From CAWJLS01 sp963843755 (GTDB taxonomy: Bacteria; Acidobacteriota; Thermoanaerobaculia; Multivoradales; DATKCC01), in the NCBI GenBank assembly GCA_963843755.1, contig CAWJLS010000002.1, forward strand, positions 372,001 to 436,000: a stretch of DNA of 64,000 nucleotides, in the 5' to 3' direction. Numbering within the stretch: position 1 is the stretch's first letter; every line of letters starts with the position of its first letter. Below, in pieces: positions 16,803 to 26,770 of the stretch. The notes beneath the pieces are model-generated. The model searched no databases, was not told the DNA's origin, and saw only the letters and a list, made by a program, of their open reading frames with translations. A program made the position numbers and the translations under genes.

Positions 16803-18734
16803 TCAAAGCTCCTGGCTGCGGCTCCTCGCGCGCTCGGTGATCCGTTCGGCCAGGGCGGCGACCTCCATGCCCCCCAGGTCCTCTTCGGTGCGCAGGCGGA
16901 CCGACACCGTGCCGGACTCGGCCTCGCGGCCGCCGACGATCAGCATGTAGGGCACCTTCTGGAGCTGGGCCTCGCGGATCTTGAAGCCGAGCTTCTCGTC
17001 CCGGGTGTCGAGCTCGGCCCGCAGGCCGGCCGCCTGGAGCTGTCCGAGGACGTCCTCGCCGTAGGCGACGAACTTCTCCGACACCGGCAGGATCACCGCC
17101 TGGACCGGCGCCAGCCAGGACGGGAACGCGCCGGCGGTGTGCTCCACCAGGATGCCGAGGAAGCGCTCGATCGAGCCGAGCATGGCGCGGTGGATCATCA
17201 CCGGCCGGTGCTCGGAGCCGTCGGCCCCGATGTAGCTCAGGCCGAAGCGCTCCGGCATCTGGTAGTCGAGCTGCACCGTGCCGAGCTGCCACTGGCGGCC
17301 GAGGGCGTCGTGGACCTGGAAGTCGATCTTCGGGCCGTAGAAGGCGCCGTCGCCCTCGTTGATCTGGTACTCGATGCCGCGGCTTTCGAGCGCCCGCTCG
17401 AGGGCGCCCTCGGCCTGCTCCCACATCTCGTCGGTGCCGAGCGACTTCTCCGGCCGGGTGGAGATCTCGATCTCCACCTCGGAGAAGCCGAAGTCCTCGT
17501 AGATCCCGAGGATCGTCCGCACCACCGCCATGACCTCCTCTTCCACCTGGTCGTCGGTGCAGAAGATGTGGGCGTCGTCCTGGCAGAAGGTGCGCACGCG
17601 GGTCAGGCCCGCGGTGACGCCGGAGCGCTCGTTCCTGTGCAGGCGGCCGAAGTCGGCGTAGCGGATCGGCAGGTCCCGGTAGGAGCGCAGCCGGGTGCCG
17701 AAGATCAGGCAGTGGGTCGGGCAGTTCATCGGCTTGACCGCCAGCTCCCGGCCCTCCGACTCGGTGAAGAACATGGCGTCCTTGTAGTTCGCCCAGTGGC
17801 CGGAGGTGTGCCACAGCTCGACGTCGAGGATCTGCGGCGTGATCACCTCGCCGTAGCCCGAGGTCTCGTACTTTTCCCGGATGTAGTCGACCAGGCCGTT
17901 GTAGAGCACCGCGCCCTTCGGGTGGAAGAAGGGGGACGCCGGGGCGTGGGCGTTGAAGCTGAACAGATCGAGCTCCTGGCCGAGCTTGCGGTGGTCCCGG
18001 GCGCGCGCCTGCTCCTGGCGCTCCAGGTACTCGTCGAGCTCCTTCTGGGTGCGGAAGGCCGTGCCGTAGATCCGCTGGAGCATCTCGTTCGACTCGTCGC
18101 CCCGGAAGTAGGCGCCCGAGGTCGAGAGCAGCTTGACCGCGCCGATCTGCTCGGTCGAGCGCACGTGGGGACCGCGGCACAGGTCCTGGAAGGCGCCGTG
18201 GCGGAAGACGGTGATCGTCGCGTCCTCGGGGATGTCGCCCAGGCGGTCGACCTTGAGCGTCTCGCCCATCTCCCGGAACATCCGCGCGGCCTCCTCGCGG
18301 GAGACCTCGATGCGCTCGAACGGCTCCTTCTCCTCGAGGATCTCGCGCATCTTGTCCTCGATCGTCTCGAGATCCTCGGGGGTGAAGGCGCGCGGGAAGC
18401 GGAAGTCGTACTGGAACTTCTCCGAGTGGTCCTGGCGGCCGACGTCGATCTCCACCTCGGGCCACAGGCGCTTGACCGCGTCGGCCAGCACGTGCTCCGC
18501 GCTGTGGCGGATGAAGTCGCCCGCCTCGTCGTTCTTGACGGTGATGATCCTGAACGCGCCGTCGGCCTCGAGCGGCTGGCGCAGGTCGACCATCCGGCCG
18601 TCGACGGCGGCGCCCACCGCGGCCTTGGCCAGGCCGGGTCCGATCGAGGTGGCGACGTCCAGCGGGGTGGTGCCGCGCTCGACCTCGCGGACCGATCCGT
18701 CGGGCAGGCTGAGGCTGATGGTCTCTCGACTCAT
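16803..18734 (-). CDS. thrS: Threonine-tRNA ligase
   Basis: 643 aa, the usual length. The order is an N-terminal TGS domain (about 1-65), an editing domain with HSAEHVLADAVKRLWPE, then the class II core with SPFFHPKGAVLYN, MNCPTHCLIF (zinc Cys) and RNERSGVTAGLTRVRTFCQDDAHIF, and the C-terminal anticodon-binding domain (VQAVILPVSEKF). It charges tRNA-Thr and edits mischarged Ser. It starts 68 bases after a tRNA-Val gene on the same strand and may be co-transcribed with the tRNAs. That short leader shows no T-box signature. Confidence 0.97.
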   Translation of the reverse strand: MSRETISLSLPDGSVREVERGTTPLDVATSIGPGLAKAAVGAAVDGRMVDLRQPLEADGAFRIITVKNDEAGDFIRHSAEHVLADAVKRLWPEVEIDVGRQDHSEKFQYDFRFPRAFTPEDLETIEDKMREILEEKEPFERIEVSREEAARMFREMGETLKVDRLGDIPEDATITVFRHGAFQDLCRGPHVRSTEQIGAVKLLSTSGAYFRGDESNEMLQRIYGTAFRTQKELDEYLERQEQARARDHRKLGQELDLFSFNAHAPASPFFHPKGAVLYNGLVDYIREKYETSGYGEVITPQILDVELWHTSGHWANYKDAMFFTESEGRELAVKPMNCPTHCLIFGTRLRSYRDLPIRYADFGRLHRNERSGVTAGLTRVRTFCQDDAHIFCTDDQVEEEVMAVVRTILGIYEDFGFSEVEIEISTRPEKSLGTDEMWEQAEGALERALESRGIEYQINEGDGAFYGPKIDFQVHDALGRQWQLGTVQLDYQMPERFGLSYIGADGSEHRPVMIHRAMLGSIERFLGILVEHTAGAFPSWLAPVQAVILPVSEKFVAYGEDVLGQLQAAGLRAELDTRDEKLGFKIREAQLQKVPYMLIVGGREAESGTVSVRLRTEEDLGGMEVAALAERITERARSRSQEL

Positions 18735-18802
18735 GGTGAATTTCCCCCGAGAACGACGGGGCTCAGTAGATGGTGGGGGTGAGGGTGAGCGGGAGGACGA
18801 TC

Positions 18803-18879
18803 TGGTAGGCGCGAGCGGACTCGAACCGCTGACCTCTACCGTGTGAAGGTAGCGCTCTAACCAACTGAGCTACGCGCCT
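18803..18879 (-). tRNA. tRNA-Val (anticodon CAC)
   Basis: 77 nt including an encoded CCA. The acceptor stem AGGCGCG pairs with CGCGCCT, the D-arm is GCTC-AGTTGGTTA-GAGC, the anticodon stem is CTACC/GGTAG with loop TTCACAC (anticodon CAC), and the T-arm is AGCGG-TTCGAGT-CCGCT. It reads GUG valine codons. It lies between a second tRNA-Val and thrS. Confidence 0.95.
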
Positions 18880-18941
18880 GCTCATCAGGTCCGTCCTCGA
18901 TCCGTCCGCGCGCCGCTCGCGGGGCGCGGCGGGTGGAGATT

Positions 18942-19018
18942 TGGTAGGCCCGAGCGGACTCGAACCGCTGACCTCTACGATGTCAACGTAGCGCTCTAAC
19001 CAACTGAGCTACGGGCCT
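18942..19018 (-). tRNA. tRNA-Val (anticodon GAC)
   Basis: 77 nt including an encoded CCA. The acceptor stem AGGCCCG pairs with CGGGCCT. The anticodon loop TTGACAT gives anticodon GAC, reading GUC/GUU. Its D- and T-arms are identical to those of the neighbouring tRNA-Val(CAC); differences are confined to the acceptor stem and anticodon arm. This suggests an ancient tandem duplication. Confidence 0.95.
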
Positions 19019-19079
19019 ACCGGACGGCCGCGAGGGCCGTCTGAGGAAGACGAAAGTTAGCAGACGGGCCGAAGGGGTG

Positions 19080-20921
19080 TCAACGCCCGTTGCCGCCCTC
19101 GTAGAGCGCCGCCACCTGGTCCGCCCACCGGCGCGCCACCACCGGCCGCTTGATCGACATCTTCGGCGTCAGCTCGCCGGTCTCCTGGGAGAAGTCCCGG
19201 TCGAGCAGCAAGATCTTCTTGATCGTCTCGTAGGAGGCGAGGCGCCGGTTGAGGGTCTCGATCTCGGCCTCGATCAACCGCTTGACCTCCGGGTTGGCCG
19301 CCAGGTCCGCGTAGTCCGCGTAGCCGATCCCCTGCTCCCGGGCCCAGGCGCCGACGGTCTCCTCGTTGATCGTCACCAGGGCGACGCAGTAGGGCTTCCT
19401 GTCGCCCAGCATTACCACCTGGGAGACGTAGCTGGTCTGGGCCTTGAGCAGGTTCTCGATGTACTGGGGCGCGATGTTCTTGCCGCCGGCGGTGACGATG
19501 ATGTCCTTCTTGCGGTCGGTGATCTTGAGGAACTCGTCCCCGTCGACCTCGCCGATGTCGCCGGTGTGGAGCCAGCCGTCGGCGTCCAGGGCGGCGGCGC
19601 TTTCGTCCGGCAGGTGGTGGTAGCCGCGCATGATGCCGCGGCCGCGGATCAGGATCTCGCCGTCGTCGGCGATCCTGACCTCGGTGCCCGGCACGGGCGG
19701 CCCGACGGTACCGAACTTGTAGTGGTGGGGCCGGTTGACGAAGCTGGCCGCCGACGACTCGGTCAGCCCGTAGCCTTCGAGCACCAGCATGCCGGCGGCG
19801 TGGAAGAACTCGGCGATCTCCCGCGACAGCGGCGCGCCGCCGGAGACGAAGTAGCGGATGCGGCCGCCGAAGCGGGCCTTGAGCTTGGAGAAGACCAGCT
19901 TGTCGGCGATCCGTCCCTTGAGCGCCAGCAGCCCGGTCGGCTCCTCGCCGTCCTGGACCAGCACCGACACCTGGCGTCCGACGCCCAGGGCCCACTCGAA
20001 GATCTTGAGCTTGAGGCCGCCGGCCGAGCGGGCGCCGTCGACCACCTTGTTGTAGACCTTCTCGAAGATCCGCGGCACCGCCGGCATGACCGTCGGCCGG
20101 GCGGCGGCCACGTTGTCGATCAGCTCGTCCAGGTTGCCGTCGACCGCCGTCGGCACCCCGGCCCGGATGAAGCCGACCTCGAGCACCTTGGCGAAGGAGT
20201 GGGCGAGCGGCAGGAAGAGGTACTGCTTGTCCTGGGCGGTCAGCACCTCCATCTCCTGGATCGCCCCCGCCTCGTAGACCCAGTTGTCGTGGGTCAGCAC
20301 CACGCCCTTCGGCTTGCCGGTGGTGCCGGAGGTGTAGATCAGGGTGGCGATGTCGTCCGGGCCGACGGCGTTGGAGCGCTCGTCGTACCCGCCCGGATTC
20401 TCCGCGTCCCAGGCCTCGCCCAGCCGTTCTAGCTCCTCCAGGGTGAGCAGCCAGTCGTCGTCCGGGCCTGCGCCGCGCACGGCGGCGGCGGCCCCTTCCA
20501 TCAGGACGACCCGCCGCAGCTTGGGCAGGCCGGCGCGCACCTCGAGCAGCTTGGCCGCCTGCTCGGGGGTTTCGGCGAAGCACACCACCGACTCCGAGTC
20601 CGACAGGATGTGGGCGCACTCGTCGGGCGTGTTGGAGGTGTAGACCGTGGTGGTGGCGCCGCCGGCCGCGAGGATGCCCAGGTCGATGATCACCCAGGGC
20701 GGGCTGGTCGTCGCCAGGATGGCCACCCGTTCGCCCGACGCCAGCCCCAGGGACGACAGGCCGCACGCCACCTTGCGGACGCGCGCGGCCGTGTCCGACC
20801 AGGTCAGGTGGTACCACCCCTTTCCGGGCCGGAGACGGCCCGACATGGCCTCGGCGTCGGGAGTCATCTCGACGCGGTGGTGGAACATCTCGACGATGGA
20901 CCGGTACTCGCCTTCGCCCAT
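19080..20921 (-). CDS. fadD: Long-chain acyl-CoA synthetase (AMP-forming)
   Basis: 613 aa from the ATG at 20921, which follows GGGAGG; the longer frame to 21026 has no better start. It is an ANL-superfamily enzyme: the P-loop YTSGTTGKPKGVVLTHDN (about residues 190-207), the A5 motif EGYGLTESSA, the A7/A8 region DGWLHTGDIGEVDGDEFLKITDRKKDIIVTAGGKNIAP, and a C-terminal region typical of the FAA1-like long-chain branch. It should activate fatty acids to acyl-CoA using ATP, at the inner face of the membrane. It is a single gene just upstream of the tRNA-Val pair and divergent from the 21-kb operon. Confidence 0.9.
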   Translation of the reverse strand: MGEGEYRSIVEMFHHRVEMTPDAEAMSGRLRPGKGWYHLTWSDTAARVRKVACGLSSLGLASGERVAILATTSPPWVIIDLGILAAGGATTTVYTSNTPDECAHILSDSESVVCFAETPEQAAKLLEVRAGLPKLRRVVLMEGAAAAVRGAGPDDDWLLTLEELERLGEAWDAENPGGYDERSNAVGPDDIATLIYTSGTTGKPKGVVLTHDNWVYEAGAIQEMEVLTAQDKQYLFLPLAHSFAKVLEVGFIRAGVPTAVDGNLDELIDNVAAARPTVMPAVPRIFEKVYNKVVDGARSAGGLKLKIFEWALGVGRQVSVLVQDGEEPTGLLALKGRIADKLVFSKLKARFGGRIRYFVSGGAPLSREIAEFFHAAGMLVLEGYGLTESSAASFVNRPHHYKFGTVGPPVPGTEVRIADDGEILIRGRGIMRGYHHLPDESAAALDADGWLHTGDIGEVDGDEFLKITDRKKDIIVTAGGKNIAPQYIENLLKAQTSYVSQVVMLGDRKPYCVALVTINEETVGAWAREQGIGYADYADLAANPEVKRLIEAEIETLNRRLASYETIKKILLLDRDFSQETGELTPKMSIKRPVVARRWADQVAALYEGGNGR

Positions 20922-21042
20922 GGCGTGCCTCCCTGGTTCGGTGCCCTTGGATCGCGCGTGCGGCAGACGGGATGTGGCAGGCATTCTACCGGACCGGAAA
21001 CCGTTCGGGACGAGAGTCTCATCCAATGCTAGTGTTCTGTGA

Positions 21043-22709
21043 ATGACGCGAACGAAACGCGGTTGGATCTTGGTGATCTTGCTGGCCGGGCTGCTCCCGG
21101 CCCTCTGCTCCGTAGCACGAGCTCAGGACGATCCCGAGCCCGATCAGTCGCGCCCCCGAGGGCGGGCGAAGGGGGTCGTGCTGGACGACGACGGCGGGCC
21201 GCTGGCCGGCGCCACCATCAAGCTGGTGCCGGTCCCCGGACGGGGGGTCGAGCCCGGTCCGGGGGTCGAGGATCCGCGGTCGGTTCCGCGACCGGTATCC
21301 ACTGACAAGAAGGGACGCTGGTCGATGGCCTTCCTGGAGCCCGGCGTCTTCTGGATCTCGGTCGAGGCCGAAGGGTTCCGTCCGGGCCAGGGATGGATCG
21401 AGGTGTCGGACGAGGGCCCGGGCGACGCCGTGACCGTGCAGCTCCAGGACCTGGACGTGGTCTCGCCGGAGTACGCCGAGGGGAACCCGCGGCAGTCGGT
21501 CGACGACTGGTTGAAGAAGGGTGACGCCCTGCTGGCTCAGGGGCAACCCGGCCAGGCGCGGGCCGAGTACCAGAAGGTGCTCGACACCCCGGGAGTGCTC
21601 GGCGACGCCGAGCGGGGCCAGGTGCTGGAGACGGTCGCCCGGACCTACTACCTGGAGGGCAACGCCCAGGCGGCGGTGCGCGCCCTCGAGGCGGCGCTGG
21701 TGCTGGCGCCGGACAACCAGCGCACGCGCCAGCTTCTGACCGTCCTGCTGGACGGCCAGGGGCGCAAGGGAGAGGCCGCGCAAGTTCCTCGACCGGCTGG
21801 CGAAGGACCCCGACGGCGTCTCCAAGGAGCTCGCCGACCTGGTCGGAGTGCACGAGGCGGACAAGGGAGAGGCGATCCCCGACGAGCCGGTGCTCCAGCC
21901 GCAGGCCGACCGGGTGGGGCGCTACCGGGTCGCGTTCACCGGCCACGCGCCGCTCGGCGACGTCGAGACGTTCATCGACCGCTACGGGGCCGACCGGGGG
22001 GCGCTCGAGGCGTCCGACCCGTCGAAGAAGGACGGCGGGGAGGTCGACCTGTCCGCCGAGACCTTCCAGGTCTACGTGCCGGACGAGTACGCGAGCCAGG
22101 CGCGGGGGACGCCGGTGGGGCGTGGGGGCTGGTGGTCTGGGTCAGCCCGGGGCCGTACGGTGCCACCCGCCGCACCGACGTCAGCGACGTGCTGCGCAAG
22201 CACCACATGCTGTGGGTCGGCGCCAACAACAGCGGCAACGACCGCTTCACCTGGGACCGGGTCGTCCTCGCCCTGGACGCGGCCTACAACATGAACGCGC
22301 TCTACTCGATCGACCCGAACCGGATCTACGTCGCGGGGTACTCGGGCGGCGGCCGCATGGCCAGCGCCCTGTCGATCCTCTTCCCCGAGGTATTCCGTGG
22401 CAGCCTGATGGCGGTCGGTTGCGACAGCTACGGCCGATCGCGATCCCCGACCGTCCGGGAACCCACTGGCCGCCGTCGTTCAAGGAGCCTCCGAAGGATC
22501 GGCTGGACCGGGCGCGGCGCGACAGCCGCTTCGTCATGCTGACCGGCACCAAGGACTTCAACCGCGCCCAGTGCCGGGCGATTTACCACGCCATGAAGGA
22601 CGACGGCTTCAGCCACGTGACCTACCTGGAGGTCCCGGACGGCAGCCACTACATGGGTCTGCTGCCGGAGTGGCTGGACAAGGCGCTGACGGCGTTGGAC
22701 GGGAGTTAG
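21043..22709 (+). CDS. Secreted carboxypeptidase-regulatory/TPR protein fused to an alpha/beta hydrolase (three frameshifts)
   Basis: Read across three single-base shifts (near 21780, 22114 and 22430) this is one ~555-aa exported protein. A signal peptide (to about residue 28) is followed by a carboxypeptidase-regulatory-like beta-sandwich (GRAKGVVLDDDGGPLAGATI), two or three TPR units (KKGDALLAQGQPGQARAEYQKVL), then an alpha/beta hydrolase. The hydrolase has the nucleophile elbow AGYSGGGRMAS and a C-terminal GSHYMG histidine, as in secreted esterases of the PHB-depolymerase/dienelactone type. The shift at 22114 sits in a G-run and the one at 22430 next to a C-run. Its front half resembles the protein at 48254. 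It opens the + strand operon of the array. Confidence 0.7.
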
Positions 22710-22817
22710 GTATCGTCGGCAAGGCGGCGCGGTGCCGTCGCTCCGTCGGGAGCCCGTGCCGTACCTGATGGAAGAAGGGCTTCGAAGGTCTGTGTTGAGT
22801 CCCGTGTGGAGAGTGCT

Positions 22818-25002
22818 GTGAAGAGGGTCCGGCCGGCCCGGCCGTGTCCAGGTGCGGGCCGCCGTCTGCGGTGTCGTGGCGCTCGCCCTGCTGGCCGGGT
22901 GCGGCGGGCCGTCTGGCCCGTCCGGGCCGGCGGCGAGGAGGTCCCCGCGGCGACCTCGAAGGGCGCTTCCACGTCCTCCGGCGGCCGCGGGGGCAGCGCC
23001 CAGAACGTCGTCCTGATCACGGTCGACACCCTCCGGGCCGACGCCCTCGGCTTCGCCGGCAACCAGAAGGTGTCGACGCCGGCCCTCGACCGGCTGGCCG
23101 CCGCGGGCCGGGTGTTCACCGACGCCCATGCCCAGAACGTGGTCACCCTGCCTTCCCACACCAACATCCTGACCGGCCTCTACCCCTACCAGCACGGGGT
23201 GCGCAACAACGGCGGCTTCACGCTGCGGGCCGGACGTGCCGACCCTGGCGACGGTGCTCCACCGAGCCGGTTTCGCCACCGCCGCGTTCGTCGCCGCGTT
23301 CGTCCTCGATTCGCGCTACGGCCTCGACCGCGGGCTTCGACGTCTACGACGACGACCTGGGGGGCGCGGTCGAAGGGCAGGGCGAGCACCTGTTCACCTA
23401 CCCCGAGCGGTCGGGCGACGAGGTGGTGGAGCGGGCCCGCCGCTGGTGGCAGGAGAACCAGGGCCACCGCCGCTTCGTCTGGCTGCACCTGTTCGAGCCC
23501 CACGCGCCCTACACGCCGCCCGCGGCCTTCGCCGGCGACGGGTCGGAGCCCTATCTGGGCGAGGTCTCGGCGGTCGACTCCTATCTCGCGCCGCTGCTCG
23601 ACGAGCTCCTCTCCGGACGCGAGCCGCCCACCCTGGTGGTCTTCACCGCCGACCACGGCGAGGCGCTCGGCGAGCACGGCGAGCTGACCCATAGCTTCTT
23701 CGCCTACGAGCCGACCCTGAAGGTGCCGCTGGTGCTGTGGGGCCCCGGGGTCGAGCCCGGGCGCGACGGCCGGGCGGCCCAGCACGTCGACATCATGCCC
23801 ACGGCGCTCGGCCTGCTGGGGGTCGACCCGCCCGCGGACCTGCCGGGGCGGTCGCTCGTCGGGGCGCCGCCGGACCCGTCGCGCGTCTCCTACTTCGAGT
23901 CGCTCTCGCCGAACCTGGAGTACGGCGCCGCTCCGCTGCGCGGGGTGATCGGCCACGGGATGAAGCTGATCGAGCTGCCGATCCCCGAGCTCTACGACCT
24001 GAAGGCGGACCCCGGGGAGACCCACAACCTCATCCACGAACGGCGGCGGGAGGCCCGGGAGCTGGCCGCGGCGCTGCCCGAAGAGTCCCAGTGGCCGCCC
24101 GAGGCCGGAGACGATCGCGCCGGAGGAGGCGGAGAAGCTCAGGAGCCTCGGCTACCTGGGGGGGCTCGACCGGTAGAGGGGCCGCGAAGAAGGCCTCCTA
24201 CGGCCCGGAGGACGATCCGAAGAACCTGATCGGCCTCGACCGCAAGCTCAACTCGATGGTCCAGCTCTACACCGCGGGGCGCTACGACCGGGCGGTCGCG
24301 CTGGGGCGTGAGATCGTCGCGGCCCGGCCGACGATGACGGTCGCCTACGAGTACCTCACGCGCATCCTGCTCGAGCGCAACGACAACGCGGCGGTGCTCG
24401 ATCTGCTCGAGGCGGCGCGGCGTGCCGGGGCCGCCAACGGGGCGCTGCTCCAGCAGCTCGGGCTGAGCCTGGTGCGCGCCGGACGGCCCGCGGAGGCGGT
24501 GAAGGTGCTCGAGACGCTCGACCCGGACGCGTCCGGCGCGGATACCCTGAACGGCCTCGGCCTGGCATACTCGGCCCTCGGACGCTACGACGACGCGGCC
24601 GCCGTGCTCGAGCGGGCGGCGGCGGCCCGGCCGGACGACCCGCGGCCGCTCGAGACCCTGTCGTTCGTGGCCATCCAGCGGCAGCGCTATGCGGAGGCCC
24701 GCGACTACGCCCGCCGGGCGTTGAAGATCGAAGGGCGGCGGCCCGATGCCTGGAACAACCTGGGGATCGCCTACTACAACCTCGGCGACGCCAAGACCGC
24801 GGTGGAGGCCTGGAAGCGGGCCGCGACGCTCGACCCGGGCAACCTCGACGTGCTGTTCAACCTGGGCACGGTGGCGGCCCGGATCGGCGATGCCGGCACC
24901 GCCCGCAAGGCGCTCGGCGCCTTCCTGGCGGCCGCGCCGGCCTCCGGCTACGCCGACGAGCGGCGCCAGGCGCAGAGGATCCTCGACGGTGGCGCATCCT
25001 AG
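22818..25002 (+). CDS. Alkaline-phosphatase-superfamily 'sulfatase' lipoprotein with TPR tail, A-type (six frameshifts)
   Basis: Comparison with the intact paralog at 46005-48257 shows one ~727-aa protein broken by about six single-base shifts (near 22849, 22935, 23232, 23333, 24105 and 24165). It has a lipobox LLAGCGG, then NVVLITVDTLRADALGF (first metal ligands), TLPSHTN in the nucleophile position (Thr codon 23144-23146), FTADHGEALGEHGE (second metal ligands), ELYDLKADPGETHN, and LRSLGYLGG. After this the DDPKNLIGLDRK link leads into five or so TPR units ending at 25002. The family is Pfam sulfatase (PF00884), but the formylglycine motif is absent, so it is more likely a Thr-nucleophile phospho-enzyme. 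The last codons overlap the next gene by 14 bases. Confidence 0.75.
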
Positions 25003-26770
25003 GGCATCGAACGGCGGCGGGCCCGCTTCCCGGTCGCTCGCCTGGCTCGCCTGCCTGGCGCTCGGTACGTCCGCGTTCGCCCCGCCGTCGGCGGGCGGCG
25101 CCGCCGAGCTGTTCGTCGACCGGGCGGCCGAGACCGGCCTCGACTTCGTCCACTTCAACGGCATGGACGGCGACCTCAACTTCGCCGAGATGATGGGCCA
25201 GGGGGCGGGGCTGATCGACTACGACAACGACGGCGATCTGGACGTCTACATGGTCCAGGGAACCGTGCTCGGGGAGGGCAAGACGGTGGCGGACGCCGTC
25301 TTCCCGCCCAAGTATCCTCAGCCCTTGACCGATCGCCTCTACCGCAACGACAGCTCGCGCGGTCCAGACGGCAAGATGGTGGTGCGCTTCACCGACGTCA
25401 CCGACCGGAGCGGCGACCTGGGGACCGGCTACGGCATGGGGGTGATCGCGGGCGACTACGACAACGACGGCTGGGTGGACCTCTACATCACCAACCTGGG
25501 CTCCAACCAACTGCTCCACAACCGGGGCGACGGCACGTTCGAGGAGGTGACCGCCGCGTCCGGCACCGACGACCCCCGCTGGAGCGTCCCCGCGTTCTTC
25601 TTCGACTACGACCGGGACGGCTGGCTCGACCTCTACGTCGGCAACTACGTGGACTTCCGCGCCGCGACCAACAAGCCGTGCACCACCCCCGGGGGCGCCC
25701 GCGACTACTGCGGCCCTTCTGCGTTCAACCCGGAGCCCGACCGCCTGTTCCACAACCGGGGCGACGGCACCTTCGAGGACGTGACGGTGGCCTCCAAGCT
25801 GTCGACCGAGTACGGTGCGGCCCTGGGAGCCACGGCCGCCGATTTCGATGGCGACGGCTGGGTCGACCTCTACGTGGCCAACGACGGCCTGCCCAACCAG
25901 CTCTGGCTCAATCAGCACGACGGGACGTTCGAGAACGGCGCCCTGCTCGGCGGCTGTGCGGTCAACGCCATGGGCCAGCCGGAGGCGAGCATGGGGGTCG
26001 TCACCGGCGATCTCGACGGCAACGGCACCGAAGACCTGTTCATGACTCACCTCGAGCGGGAGACCAACACCATCTACCTGAACGACGGCACCGGGATCTT
26101 CGAGGACCGTTCCCAGGAGAGCGGCCTCGGTGTGCCGAGCTGGCGCTACACCGGCTTCGGCACCGCCCTGATCGATTACGACAACGACGGTCTGCCCGAC
26201 CTGTTCGTGGCCAACGGTGCGGTGACGCTGCTGTGGGACGAGGTCCGGGCGGGCGACGTCTACGCCCTCCACCAGACCAACAGCCTCTACCACAACCTGG
26301 GCGGCGCCCGGTTCAAGGAGGTGACGGCCGAGGCGGGCAAGGTGTTCGAGCTTTCGGAGGTCAGCCGCGGTGTCGCCATGGGCGACGTCGATCAGGACGG
26401 CGACTCGGATCTGCTGTTCTCGAACAGCGCCGGGCCGGCCCGCCTGCTGTTCGACCAGGTCGGTCAGGATCAGCCCTGGCTCGGCCTGCGCCTGGTCGGC
26501 GACCCGACGGGGCACGGGCCGCCGCGGGAGATGCTCGGCGCGCGGGCGATCCTCACGCGCCACGGCGCACCGACCCTCTATCGGGAGGCTCGGACCTGGG
26601 GCAGTTACGCCTCGTCGAACGACCCGCGGATCCTCTTCGGCCTCGGCGGCGGCACCGACCTGGAGACGCTCCGCGTCCAGTGGCCGGACGGCCGCACCGA
26701 GGAGTGGCGCGGGCTCGAGCCCGGGCACTACGCGACGCTCGTCGAGGGGGGCGGGAGGGAGGCGCCATGA
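24989..26770 (+). CDS. CRTAC1-family protein (FG-GAP repeats plus ASPIC/UnbV domain)
   Basis: 593 aa, intact, with a GTG start at 24989 overlapping the preceding gene. A signal peptide covers about residues 10-38. The body is a run of FG-GAP/VCBS-like propeller blades with calcium loops of the form DxDxDGxxDL (DYDNDGDLDVYMVQGT, DYDNDGWVDLYITN, DYDRDGWLDLYVGN, DFDGDGWVDLYVAN, DVDQDGDSDLLFSN). The C-terminal ~100 residues form an ASPIC/UnbV domain (LGARAILTRHG; GSYASSNDPRILFGLGG; VQWPDGRTEEW). Such proteins are exported beta-propellers of unknown biochemical role, expanded in Acidobacteriota. Its ATGA stop overlap couples it to the TPR gene downstream. Confidence 0.88.
   Translation: MAHPRASNGGGPASRSLAWLACLALGTSAFAPPSAGGAAELFVDRAAETGLDFVHFNGMDGDLNFAEMMGQGAGLIDYDNDGDLDVYMVQGTVLGEGKTVADAVFPPKYPQPLTDRLYRNDSSRGPDGKMVVRFTDVTDRSGDLGTGYGMGVIAGDYDNDGWVDLYITNLGSNQLLHNRGDGTFEEVTAASGTDDPRWSVPAFFFDYDRDGWLDLYVGNYVDFRAATNKPCTTPGGARDYCGPSAFNPEPDRLFHNRGDGTFEDVTVASKLSTEYGAALGATAADFDGDGWVDLYVANDGLPNQLWLNQHDGTFENGALLGGCAVNAMGQPEASMGVVTGDLDGNGTEDLFMTHLERETNTIYLNDGTGIFEDRSQESGLGVPSWRYTGFGTALIDYDNDGLPDLFVANGAVTLLWDEVRAGDVYALHQTNSLYHNLGGARFKEVTAEAGKVFELSEVSRGVAMGDVDQDGDSDLLFSNSAGPARLLFDQVGQDQPWLGLRLVGDPTGHGPPREMLGARAILTRHGAPTLYREARTWGSYASSNDPRILFGLGGGTDLETLRVQWPDGRTEEWRGLEPGHYATLVEGGGREAP

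Noticed and set aside
18735..18802. T-box or leader-peptide control of thrS
   Set aside because: The leader between the tRNA and thrS is only 68 bases and shows no T-box core sequence or Thr-codon run.
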